Source: Antedon mediterranea
Lineage: Eukaryota; Echinodermata; Crinoidea; Comatulida; Antedonidae
Length of the DNA stretch: 64,000 bases
NCBI RefSeq assembly: GCF_964355755.1
Contig: NC_092680.1
Span: 21,493,001 to 21,557,000 of the forward strand
Reading direction: 5' to 3'
Under the pieces are notes generated by a model. The model saw only the letters and a list, made by a program, of their open reading frames with translations, searched no databases and was not told where the DNA came from. Made by a program: the position numbers and the translations under genes. Within the stretch, counting starts at the first letter, position 1, and every line of letters starts with the position of its first letter. Shown piece after piece: positions 48,245 through 58,759 of the stretch.

Positions 48245-50130
48245 TTGTTTTGTTCTAATGTATATGAAAGTTCCATCAATATATATGTATGTACTTAAAT
48301 ACAAGCTACACGATACTTATGGCTTATTCCAGTATTATATAATAGTTTTGTTTGCAAAAACAAAAAATCATCAGCCTCCTCACATGTATTGATTTTATAC
48401 AACTACTACAGATTAACCATAAATAATCAATAGCTTAGTCTCATAAAATCATTATTAAAAATGATAAATAATTTTAAACACTTAACCGTTCAATAGATTA
48501 TAGATTTTTTAACTGTCAAAATATTCTTGTTTGAATAGATCCACAGGTGTTTGTGATCGGTTTCTACGTGCCGTGTAATTCATTAATCAACTAAATTGAT
48601 TAAATTCAGCATCATCTTGTTGAATTATTGATATCAAAAAACAATACATTGAAAAGATGATTATAGGAATTGTGAGATTTAAACGCCACAATCATTCAAT
48701 AAAAACATGGGTTGTTATAATCATGTGTCAAAATAAACCATATTTCAATAAATGCTAAAAATGTTTTCAATTCGACGTGACGTACACAGCACGAGATTAC
48801 ACGTTCTTATGGCCTGTATATTGATGAAATATAATCTGTAATTAAAATGTGTTAACGAGATATTATTGTCATATTGATTGAAAGATAATCAGTATTGTAT
48901 TTATATTGACTAAATAATGATTAAATACCTAATGACATCATCTTTACAAGAAAATTACAAAAGGTTTGTGTATTAAAATAAAAAGTTACATAATTTAAAT
49001 TTATTTCAATATTTAAATATATTTGTCAATATGATTGTAATGAAAAGTTTGACCATTTTTAAAAGTGTTGACTGTTGATTTAAAAATTTAATTTAATTTG
49101 TTTCAAATTTTATTTTATTTATTTTATTATAAGCAATGAAACTAAACCCACAGCCATGTGAAATGGAATATGTTTGATCATCAAAGTTGCAATATTTCAT
49201 ATAATCTAAAATTGGAAAATGTAAAACAATCAAAATTCAGCAAAATAATTGAAATCACTGACATGCCAGAAACATTCAATGGAGAATACACATTTTCAAA
49301 GTAAAAAAATATTGTATTTTTTAATAAATTATACTTAGTTATTTTATTAAGCATGTAATTATACAGACTACTAAACTATGTCAACTATACTAAACATACA
49401 CCCATGTGGAATGAAATATATTTCATTATATCATGTAACATGACATGAAACTAAAATGTGTCATCTCATTTTATTGCAAGATTATTGTTATTGATTGTTG
49501 TCCGCATTTAAATAAAATATTGTACGCCAGAAGATCTTTTTTTTTATCAGCCTAATTGAAGTAAACCTGCCAGTCAATCGTGTGACATCATTTGAAACGA
49601 TGACTCAATCGCAAAATGATGAGTAATAAGCCGAGAGTCTAGTCCATTGATTCTCGCGTCAAAACAACGTGTGTGATAGTGAACGCATGACTAAGCACAG
49701 TATTCGTTACTGAGACCTATCGATTGTGCCGTTTATTGCTTTGCTAATATATAGCTTATAATTCATTATCAACCGGACACCTCGCACTAAAGCACTCTGT
49801 CGCGTTAACAAGTAGCAGTTGTTCGTAGATCAATGCGTCATGCTCATTATTAGGTTTGCTCAATTATATGCGTGTACGGCTATTGATTCATCATTCAAGG
49901 ATCAAACGAGGCAATTTACTGTAAATTGTTTATCTGTGAGAAATGTTGTTTACGAGAGGTTGTAAACAAAACCAATCTATTCATTCTTTATCAAAACATT
50001 CTGCAATTCATTACATTTTAACTTCTGATATTTAATAGTTTTATATTTAAAGGCAAATTATTTCTGACAAATGATATTGCATTGTCCAGCGGAAATTTTC
50101 CTTTCAAAAGTTTGATTAGCAATAATAAAT
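48245..50130. other. Gene-free AT-rich stretch
   Basis: A locally less AT-rich segment at 49560-49920 holds no open frame I can assign. Nothing else is recognised. Confidence 0.45.
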
Positions 50131-50134
50131 AATC

Positions 50135-50271
50135 TAAAGCTCTGTCTACACTATAAAACTGTTTGACAACAAATATGTGCCTAAATATGGTAGTGATATG
50201 ACATCATCTTGTCCATATATTGGCACATCACATTTTGTTGTCACATAAAGTTTGATGTAGACAGAGCTTAA
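50135..50271. mobile_element. MITE family A copy 4, about 137 bp
   Basis: TAAAGCTCTGTCTACACTAT opens the copy. TTTGATGTAGACAGAGCTTA A closes it. The interior has AAATATGGTAGTGATATGAC and TTGTCACATAAAG. Confidence 0.88.
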
Positions 50272-50274
50272 GTC

Positions 50275-51225
50275 CAAGTAAGAAACATAGTATTGTACTG
50301 AATTGTTTGCTTGTGTTTTTTGCTATTTTTTTTTTTTTGATACACTGATAAAAATTGTACTTGCCTTCAAACAGAAAAATCTTATGCGAGATTTAAAAAA
50401 ATAAATTAAATATAAGTAAAAATATAAAAACACTAATCTTCTTGAAATTTCATTGGGTAATTTCATTTATTTTTACTGAGATGTAATGTTTATATTTTTT
50501 TTAAAGTAAAAATACTGGTATTTGTATAATAATAATATTGAATGTGATTCAATAATGTTATTCCATTGTATTAAAATCAACCACTCAGCATCACAATAGC
50601 CTGCTATAAAATACATTATTCAGGGAATATTTAATGAGGTATTGAAGACAAACTCATTATAATTTCATAAAACTACTTGCAATTGCAACCACCAAGAATT
50701 GAACCATATAAGGTCATAAAATGATAAATATGTTTTGTTTTGAAGAAAAAAAATGTAAATTTGTATTTGATTACCTTATGTTACTTAGTGTGGAATTATA
50801 ATATGAGTAAGCTAGCACCTTGTGTTATTGAATGGAAAGAAACTGGTATTGTAAGGATATATAGGTACAGTAATATACTGGATGATAATAACAATTATAT
50901 TTAATTAATTATTACTTTACTAATTAATTATTCAAGACCCATATGGTCATAAACACTTTAATTTTAAGAGAATCTGAAAAATATTTCCTGTTAAAAAATT
51001 GAATTTCTTAAACTAAAGAAATATGTTTTCCAGTTATCTATGTAGCAGCAGAAGTAAATTGCCAAGTGAAAGGTTGAAGGTTAAAGGTTACAAACCTTTG
51101 GTCGCTTGTTCAGAAAACCTAGCAAATTGTTTGATTTCAGGTTATTACAATTTGAAACAATAATTATTTATAATAAGTTTACTATGAAATAAAATGTTCA
51201 TGGTTGAATGAACAAACAAATAAAA
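50275..51225. other. Gene-free AT-rich stretch
   Basis: No gene or ordered repeat recognised. Confidence 0.45.
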
Positions 51226-51227
51226 TA

Positions 51228-51442
51228 TTATTTTATTTATTATTTATTCTTTATACTGAGTAGCCTCTTCAGTCTAAGACTGTTCTCCCAGAGGGCCCAG
51301 TGTATATGCAATAATATTGGCTGTGTGTGTACATTGGGGTAACCCTACTTAACCACTCTGCCACTCACTCGTTTGTGACAGTGGTTGTGTGGGAACTAGT
51401 ACATTGGGGTAACCTTCTACTTAAACGCTAGGCCACTCACTC
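51228..51442 (-). mobile_element. SINE-like element with duplicated tRNA-like A box
   Basis: On the minus strand GAGTGGCAGAGTGGTTAAGT contains a textbook tRNA/Pol III A box (TGGCNNAGTGG). A related head (AGTGGCCTAGCGTTTAAGTA) lies about 75 bases upstream, each followed by GGTTACCCCAATGTAC. The element ends with AGTCTTAGACTGAAGAGGCT, then ACTCAGTATAAAGAATAAAT and an A-rich tail. A B box is not clear. The layout is that of a tRNA-derived SINE whose head is partly duplicated. Confidence 0.6.
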
Positions 51443-51449
51443 GCAATAC

Positions 51450-53030
51450 TACTATTTGATAGATAGAGTACTGGATGAACAGACAGACAAATAATGGATA
51501 GATGGACTAAATAAACTAAAAGAACAATGAGTAAATGTAGAAAATGTGTGATAGCCTCACTACTAGTGTTACTATATACTTCCCATTCTGCAAAAAATTT
51601 AAAAAAATACCACAAAAAAAATGGATAGACCAACAACAAATGGAAAGAATAGGCACATCATGTGATACTCTTACATAGTACTGTGAATTAATTCTGCAAA
51701 AAACTCAAAATGAAACTAATTAAAAAAGGTAATTTATCAAATCAAAACTATAATATTGGTTTCATTTCCTTTTATAGCATAGTTTCTTTACTTTCTATAA
51801 ACAGAAAAGTTTAAACTTTATAACCAATGTGTAACTGACATGTGTTACACTATTAAATAATGTTAACATCCCTTTCTGTAATAAAAGCTTTAAACAATAT
51901 GAATATATCATTATTAATAAATTTATATATTTTGAGTTCTACACAAAGAAAATAAAGTTTAGGAGTTCCTGAAGGACACAAATAACTAACATTAAAACAA
52001 ACATCTTATGTAATACTCAAGATTTCATAATGCATTTATATAGCATGATAATAATAAATAACTTCTTTTAAGATTTTAAGAGAAAATAAATCAATCATTA
52101 TATTAATGAATGCACTGATGAAGCACTAGTATTGTCTAAAAGCTCTGCTAACTTTTCAGGCTGTTTTACTTTATTGTTTTGATTTAGCTTTTTGCTTATT
52201 TTGCATCTCCATTGAGATCTAGCCAATGATATCCACAGCCTTGTCATTTTTCAGTAATTTGCCTTTGGAATACATAAGTGTTACTGCTAGTTAGTGTAAT
52301 AGTAGTAGGGGCACACCTAGTTATTATTCTCTCTCTAGTCTATATCTCTAGCCACAACTGACCACACCCTCAACTGACCACACCTTGCCATATGTCCGCA
52401 ACCCATGACTTCAATTGGGATTATTCTAACATCAGAAGAAGTCCATCAAGCATCTATAAACTAAAGAATATTAGCACAAACATTGATCCTCACACAAATA
52501 CTACAGATCAAACCAAACTACATAAAGGAATACATTTGTTTCAACTTTGTGTTATTTAGTGTATTTCAAAATTTCTAGATCTGACCCACATATCAAATCA
52601 TCTCACATATTTATATACATCTTGCGCTATTATTCTTCTTTTGTTCAAAATAAAATTGTTATATAAATGAAAAACATACCATAAAGAAAGTGTTGAAATA
52701 GCTCGATCCATGACCTCTTAAAACAATAAAATTTGATTAACAATATATTCAAATATATAGCATTAATAAAAAAAAAACTAGAGTTGAATTATTACTGGCA
52801 TGTTTACCACAAATAGTTAGGTGATAAAAGAAGTCCATATTGGCTCTAGGTTCATTATTTTATTTATGAATAACAGAGGTTACATCACAAAGGATCCAGG
52901 ATTTTGTAAACCAGAGAACGCTAACATCATAATTGTAATTAGTATGTCCAAAATAGATATTAAAAAGTAGTTCATAATTTTAGCTATCAAAAAGGGTGGA
53001 TAGGTGTAGGCGCTTGGATTATGTCATGTT
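51450..53030. other. Gene-free AT-rich stretch
   Basis: GGATCCAGGATTTTG at 52892-52906 repeats the hAT end motif seen at 45383, without the rest of the terminus. No gene. Confidence 0.45.
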
Positions 53031-53032
53031 GA

Positions 53033-53600
53033 GAATATGATGATTAGGTGATAACAACCAAATAAGCATTGATGATGATGATAAAGATGATTATGATGAT
53101 GACGATGACGATGATGAACGTGGAATTGATGAAGATATGATTTCATCATCATAAAAAAAAATTCAATTGAATTATGGTTAAATGTAATTGAAATACTGTT
53201 TAGAATAATCTAATGGACTTATATTGGTGATAAGGTGACAACAAAAAAATAAGCATCATGATGATGATAATGATGATGATGACGATGATAAGAATAAACT
53301 ACCAGTATATTGGTGATAAGGTGATAACAAAAAAGTAAGCATAAAGATGATGATGAACATGGAATTGATGAAGATATGATTTCATCATCATAAAAAATTC
53401 TAATAATCTAATAATCTAATTTTTTAAAGAAAAAAAAAACCTATATATGATGATAATAATGATGATGATGACGATGATAAAGATGATTATGATGATGAAC
53501 ATGGAATTGATGAAGATTCTAAAAAAAAAATTCTAATAAAAATATGGTTAAATGTAATTGAAATATTGTTTAGAATAATCTAATTTTTTAAAGAAAAAGC
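53033..53600 (+). repeat. Compound repeat: GAT microsatellite blocks inside a larger repeated unit
   Basis: GGTGATAAGGTGACAACAAA with AATAAGCAT, then GATGATGATAATGATGATGA, then AACATGGAATTGATGAAGAT occurs in about four uneven units. TTTAGAATAATCTAAT recurs after them. It is a duplicated block, not just a microsatellite. Confidence 0.8.
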
Positions 53601-54600
53601 TACCAGTATATTTAAAAAGTAAATTTTACAGCAGCAATAAAAATACAAAAGTAACGTAAAAAATTATAATTAAAATATACCAAAACAAAATAAATTTATA
53701 CTGTAAAATATACCTTCATATAAAACAATGAATTATAATAATGCTAACAAATTGTACTCGCAAAATATAGAGTCAGTAGATACGGTACAACAATACACAG
53801 TAACCGTATTATAATAGCAAGCATACTCAACGACAAAGCAAAAACTATCACTGATTACAAATTTCAACTAACAAACAAGAATGAATTCCATAATATTACC
53901 TTGTAAATAATAATAAATAAGCCATCCTTGATTACTACAGAATGTATTTAGATTAACAAAACAAGAAACAAGAATACTGAGCAATAAAAACAAAGCGATA
54001 TTTCCAAATATTGATAGCAAGACCGGCAGTGAGTCGTATCGTTGTGCCACGTCTTCTCAACAAGCAATATGTGCATAAATTAAACGGAACGGAAACAGCA
54101 TATTAATTGTTCAGCCTGTTGCCAACAGTCTTAAAAAATGAAACAAAAACTTATTTGCATATTCATCAGGTTTAATACAAATTAACATAACTAATAATCA
54201 ACATTGAATTTAATTTAATTGTTTTAATTTTTAGCTTTAATAATTTATATCTGATTATTCACTACCTTATAAAATATATTTATTATTACAATTTAATTAA
54301 TTTTTAGTTTAAACAATTACCACAATAAAGAGGTCCAATTGTGGGATCAAAATATTAGGAGTGACTTGTGTAGAAGAGGGATATTTATATTATTTTAGTT
54401 TGATGTGCATTTTTTTATTTTTACAAATTTCCATTAAAATCAATCTGTAACTTTGAAATTCAAAAATAAAATGTTTAGTTTTGACATTGACTATTTAAGC
54501 TTATAATGAGTTATATGTGTACCTGGGTCATCGGTGGCCAAGTATAACATCATATATAACATTACCCACAAGTTTTCAAAGAATGTATAAGGAATACACA
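53600..54600. other. Gene-free AT-rich stretch
   Basis: No feature recognised. Confidence 0.45.
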
Positions 54601-54602
54601 GC

Positions 54603-56611
54603 CAGTGGCATAATGGCTATAGAGCACTCACTGGCTAAACCCATGGCCCCGGACTCAAAGTTAACCTAGTGCAGGGGTCTGTGCTCAATGTTGGAAAGCC
54701 TCTTAGATTGCCAAAGCCAGGGGCTCCGGAGTAAAAGGGACTCCAGAGCAGGGGTCTGTCTCCATATGTTGGAGAGCCTCTTAGATTGCCAAATCCAGGG
54801 GCTCCGGAGTAAAAGGGACTCCAGGGCAGGGGTCTGTCCCCAGTGTTGGAGGGCCTCTTAGATTGCCAAAGTCAGGGGCTCCGGAGTAAAAGGGACTCCA
54901 GAGCAGGGGTCTGTCCCCAGTGTTGGAAAGCCTCTTAGATTGCCAAAGCCAGGGGCTCCGGAGTAAAAGGGACTCCAGAGCAGGGGTCTGTCCCCAGTGT
55001 TGGAAAGCCTCTTAGATTGCCAAAGCCAGGGGCTCCGGAGTAAAAGGGACTCCAGAGCAGGGGTCTGTCCCCAGTGTTGGAAAGCCTCTTAGATTGCCAA
55101 AGCCAGGGGCTCCGGAGTAAAAGGGACTCCAGAGCAGGGGTCTGTCCCCAGTGTTGGAGAGCCTCTTAGATTGCCAAAGCCAGAGGCTCCGGAGTAAAAG
55201 GGACTCCAGAGCAGGGGTCTGTACCCAGTATTGGAGAGCCTCTTAGATTGCCAAAGCCAGAGCCTCCAGAGTAAAAGGGACTCCAGAGCAGGGGTCTGTC
55301 TCCATATGTTGGAGAGCCTCTTAGATTGCCAAATCCAGGGGCTCCGGAGTAAAAGGGACTTCGGAGTAAAAGGTACTCCAGAGCAGGGGTCTGTCCCCAG
55401 TGTTGGAGGGCCTCTTATGTTGCCAAAGCCAGGGGCTCCGGAGTAAAAAGGACTCCAGAGCAGGGGTCTGTCCCCAGTCTTGGAGGGCCTCTTAGATTGC
55501 CAAAGTCAGGGGCTCCGGAGTCAAAGGGACTCCAGAGCAGGGGTCTGTCCCCAGTGTTGGAGAGCCTCTTAGATTGCCAAAGCCAGAGGCTCCGGAGTAA
55601 AAGGGACTCCAAAGCAGGGGTCTGTCTCCATATGTTGGAGAGCCTCTTAGGTTGCCAAAGCCAGGGGCTCCGGAGTAAAAGGGACTCCAGAGCAGGGGTC
55701 TGTCCCCAGTGTTGGAGGGCCTCTTAGATTGCCGAAGTCAGGGGCTCCGGAGTCAAAGGGACTCCAGAGCAGGGGTCTGTCGCCAGTGTTGGAGGGCCTC
55801 TTAGATTGCCAAAGCCAGAGGCTCCGGAATCAAAGGGACTCCAGAGCAGGGGTCTGTCTCCAATGTTGGAGAGCCTCTTAGATTGCCAAAGCCAGAGGCT
55901 CCGGAGTAAAAGGGACTCCAGAGCAGGGGTCTGTACCCAGTGTTGGAGAGCCTCTTAGATTGCCAAAGCCAGAGCCTCCAGAGTAAAAGGGACTCCAGAG
56001 CAGGGGTCTGTCCCCAGTGTTGGAGGGCCTCTTAGATTGCCAAAGCCAGGGGCTCCGGAGTAAAAAGGACTACAGAGCAGGGGTCTGTCCCCAGTCTTGG
56101 AGGGCCTCTTAGATTGCCAAAGTCAGGGGCTCCGGAGTCAAAGGGACTCCAGAGCAGGGGTCTGTCCCCAGTGTTGGAGAGCCTCTTAGATTGCCAAAGC
56201 CAGAGGCTCCGGAGTAAAAGGGACTCCAAAGCAGGGGTCTGTCTCCATATGTTGGAGAGCCTCTTAGGTTGCCAAAGCCAGGGGCTCCGGAGTAAAAGGG
56301 ACTCCAGAGCAGGGGTCTGTCCCCAGTGTTGGAGGGCCTCTTAGATTGCCAAAGTCAGGGGCTCCGGAGTCAAAGGGACTCCAGAGCAGGGGTCTGTCTC
56401 CAATGTTGGAGAGCCTCTTAGATTGCCAAAGCCAGGGGCTCCGGAGTAAAAGGGACTCCAGAGCAGGGGTCTGTCGCCAGTGTTGGAGGGCCTCTTAGAT
56501 TGCCAAAGCCAGAGGCTCCGGAATCAAAGGGACTCCAGAGCAGGGGTCTGTCTCCAATGTTGGAGAGCCTCTTAGGTTGCCAAACTCAGGGACGCCCTGT
56601 ATTACGCCACT
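54603..56611. mobile_element. Possible hAT-like non-autonomous element filled by the 77 bp array
   Basis: The left edge CAGTGGCATAATGG and the reverse complement of the right edge (AGTGGCGTAATACAGG) agree over AGTGGCrTAAT, in inverted orientation on both sides of the 77 bp array. The form resembles hAT ends. I could not find a convincing 8 bp target duplication. The left edge can also be read as a tRNA-like A box (TGGCATAATGGCTATAGAGC), so a SINE head is the alternative. Confidence 0.4.
54670..56586 (+). repeat. 77 bp tandem array, about 25 copies, with 617 bp higher-order duplication
   Basis: The unit contains GGCTCCGGAGTAAAAGGGAC, TCCAGAGCAGGGGTCTGTCC and CCAGTGTTGGAGAGCCTCTT, ending in AGATTGCCAAAGCCAGG. 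Spacing of the GGGGTCTG word is 77-78. The block from about 55415 to 55727 recurs at 56032-56344 with very few changes, an offset of 617 bases or eight units. The array is GC-rich against its AT-rich surroundings. Short open frames in both directions follow from the unit and shift frame every copy. Confidence 0.96.
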
Positions 56612-56619
56612 AAACGACA

Positions 56620-58370
56620 GTGAGTTTAATGTCAGATATTGTGGAGGATCTGATCATAGTGTCTGAGACAATGATTTATTGCATGTTCTACACCCATTGA
56701 CTTTACAGAGATGGCTAAGACATTCCCACTCAAAACTTAAAATAGCAGATATCTGGTGGGAATAATTTAAACAGTACAAAACATATGTTATTAAATCATA
56801 AATCTATGTACAATTTCTTAATGGAATATTTTCCCGCTTAAAGTGTCAATATAAGAACAATAAAATAACTAACATTCTTTTTTGTTTACGACAGGAAGAA
56901 AATTAGGTTGTCTGTAAAAGTAAATTGACTAAATTTAGAAAATTTAAAAAAGCCTACTGGCAGTGCAATATGTAGATTGTACTTGAGTAATACAGAATTA
57001 AAAAAACATTTTGAAAAAAATATTAAATTAATTTGAATAAATCTCTGTTTAATATGACCAAAAGGAGAATTAAAAAGTCCCAAATATTAATTACTTCTAA
57101 TCTTCAGATGACCTAATGGTGACCTGATGGCATCAATTTCTTATACTTTAAAGTTTGTTAAATTTGTTTTCTGTCATGTCTAATTACCAAATTGTTTAGG
57201 AAGAGAGAAACAATTTGTTAAATATCACACTGTTTGCAAATTTGCTTCAAGGGACTTTTTAAATTTAATTTTAATTTTAATTAATTAATAACACACGGTA
57301 TATTGACCTATAAACAGTAATAAACTTAAATTAATAAATTAGATTATAAGTAATCATTTTGACACCATCGGCAATTTTCAAAGGAGACGAGTAAAGTTTA
57401 CAAGAAATTAAAGAGTTAATTTAAACTGAACTTTAAAAAATTCTACATTGACCTCAATTACTTTTAAAGTTTGATGGGAAAAAACCTGATTGAAAAAAAA
57501 AAAACATTGGCATATTGAAATGTTGAAAACCATAACTTGTTTTAAATAAAAAATGTATACTCAAAACCTTATAATTCTTAGTCCTTTTTACTGTAACTTG
57601 CTTTTAAAAATGTACAATCTAAACCTTATCATTCTTCCTCATTTCTAATGCTTTTATGTTTTTTATCATTGTATATTTCATTATGTATTTATGATTCAAA
57701 GAAAAAGAAAATAAATATTAATGAAAATGTGAAACAGTTTGATACAAGGTTAGTATTGTTGTATTTGTTAATTAAGCAAAAATCACTACCAACATTAGAG
57801 GGCACTACAACTCTTAACGAGCTCATCAACGACAACAATATTAACACTTAATCCAGTGGATTTACTGTGAATCACAGTTTCCATTTTAATTAATTTTTAT
57901 TACCTAATTAATATGATGACAAATTACTGAAAGGCAACTCATAAATCATCATAAACAGAAGTAATTAAAAAATACTGAAAGTAATTAATTCTCATAAAAA
58001 AAATAAATCTTATTAAAGGCGATCAATAAATATCTTTTACAATTTTTTATGTAAGATTTTTATATTTATATTTCAATAATTGTAAATAAGTGCCCTAATT
58101 AAACTTATTGGTTGCCATGGCAATTATATTTTTTTATTATATATATATATATTTTATTTTTGATGTTCGATGGAAATAAGAATACCGATATATCTAGAAA
58201 ATACTTCAATGTATTCTGGTTTCCGTATTACAGACTTAAGTCTACCATGTGTTTTTTAGTGATTTCATACATCCAAAAACAAGTAACTTTCCTATTGCTG
58301 GATGAATCAACTTTATCATGCTTTACTGTACTCTTTATTTAGCTACATATGAGGCGTCAGGATTGGATAG
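56620..58370. other. Gene-free AT-rich stretch
   Basis: No recognised gene. A short AT dinucleotide run lies near 58138-58152. Confidence 0.45.
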
Positions 58371-58382
58371 TACACAGTCATC

Positions 58383-58468
58383 AGTTACAAAGTTGACACT
58401 AGGCCAGGATTGAACCATAGACCTTGGTAAGGCAAGGAAAACACAACAAACAACCAAGCTACATCTAT
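58383..58468 (-). mobile_element. tRNA-like SINE head, minus strand
   Basis: The minus strand has TAGCTTGGTTGTT (A-box-like, 58461-58449) and, about 33 bases on, GGTTCAATCCTGG (B-box-like with one base missing, 58416-58404). The acceptor stem does not pair, so this is not a functional tRNA. Confidence 0.4.
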
Positions 58469-58599
58469 ACTAAAATAATTAACTATCATTGTCAAAATAT
58501 TTTGGAATAAATTTATTTATACCACTGACGTATGAAAGTATAAAACATACTTCTCTGAGAAATACAATACACTATGTTATCATCATTGACCATCTTAAG

Positions 58600-58680
58600 A
58601 GTGTGGAGTTGTGGCTTGGTGGTTATGATGCTTGGGGTCCATGGTCCTGGGTTCAAGTCCTGTCATATGTCAGGAATTTT
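58600..58680 (+). mobile_element. tRNA-like SINE head, plus strand
   Basis: TGGCTTGGTGGTTATGATGC (58612-58631) fits an A box and GGTTCAAGTCC (58650-58660) fits a B box exactly. Neither acceptor nor T stem pairs well, so it is a tRNA-derived relic. Near-identical sequences (GTATAAAACATA, then AAATACAATACACTAT) flank it at 58538-58574 and 58717-58753. Confidence 0.5.
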
Positions 58681-58759
58681 TCTAATGATAAATTACAACT
58701 CCTTTGATGTACTAAAGTATAAAACATATAATACTAGAAATACAATACACTATCATCAT

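Noticed and set aside
54670-56586. Repeated 60-76 codon frames in both directions
   Set aside because: They arise from the 77 bp unit; 77 is not a multiple of 3 and every frame ends within two or three units.
58600-58680. Functional tRNA gene
   Set aside because: A and B boxes fit, but acceptor and T stems do not pair and no anticodon arm is clear; kept as a SINE-like relic.
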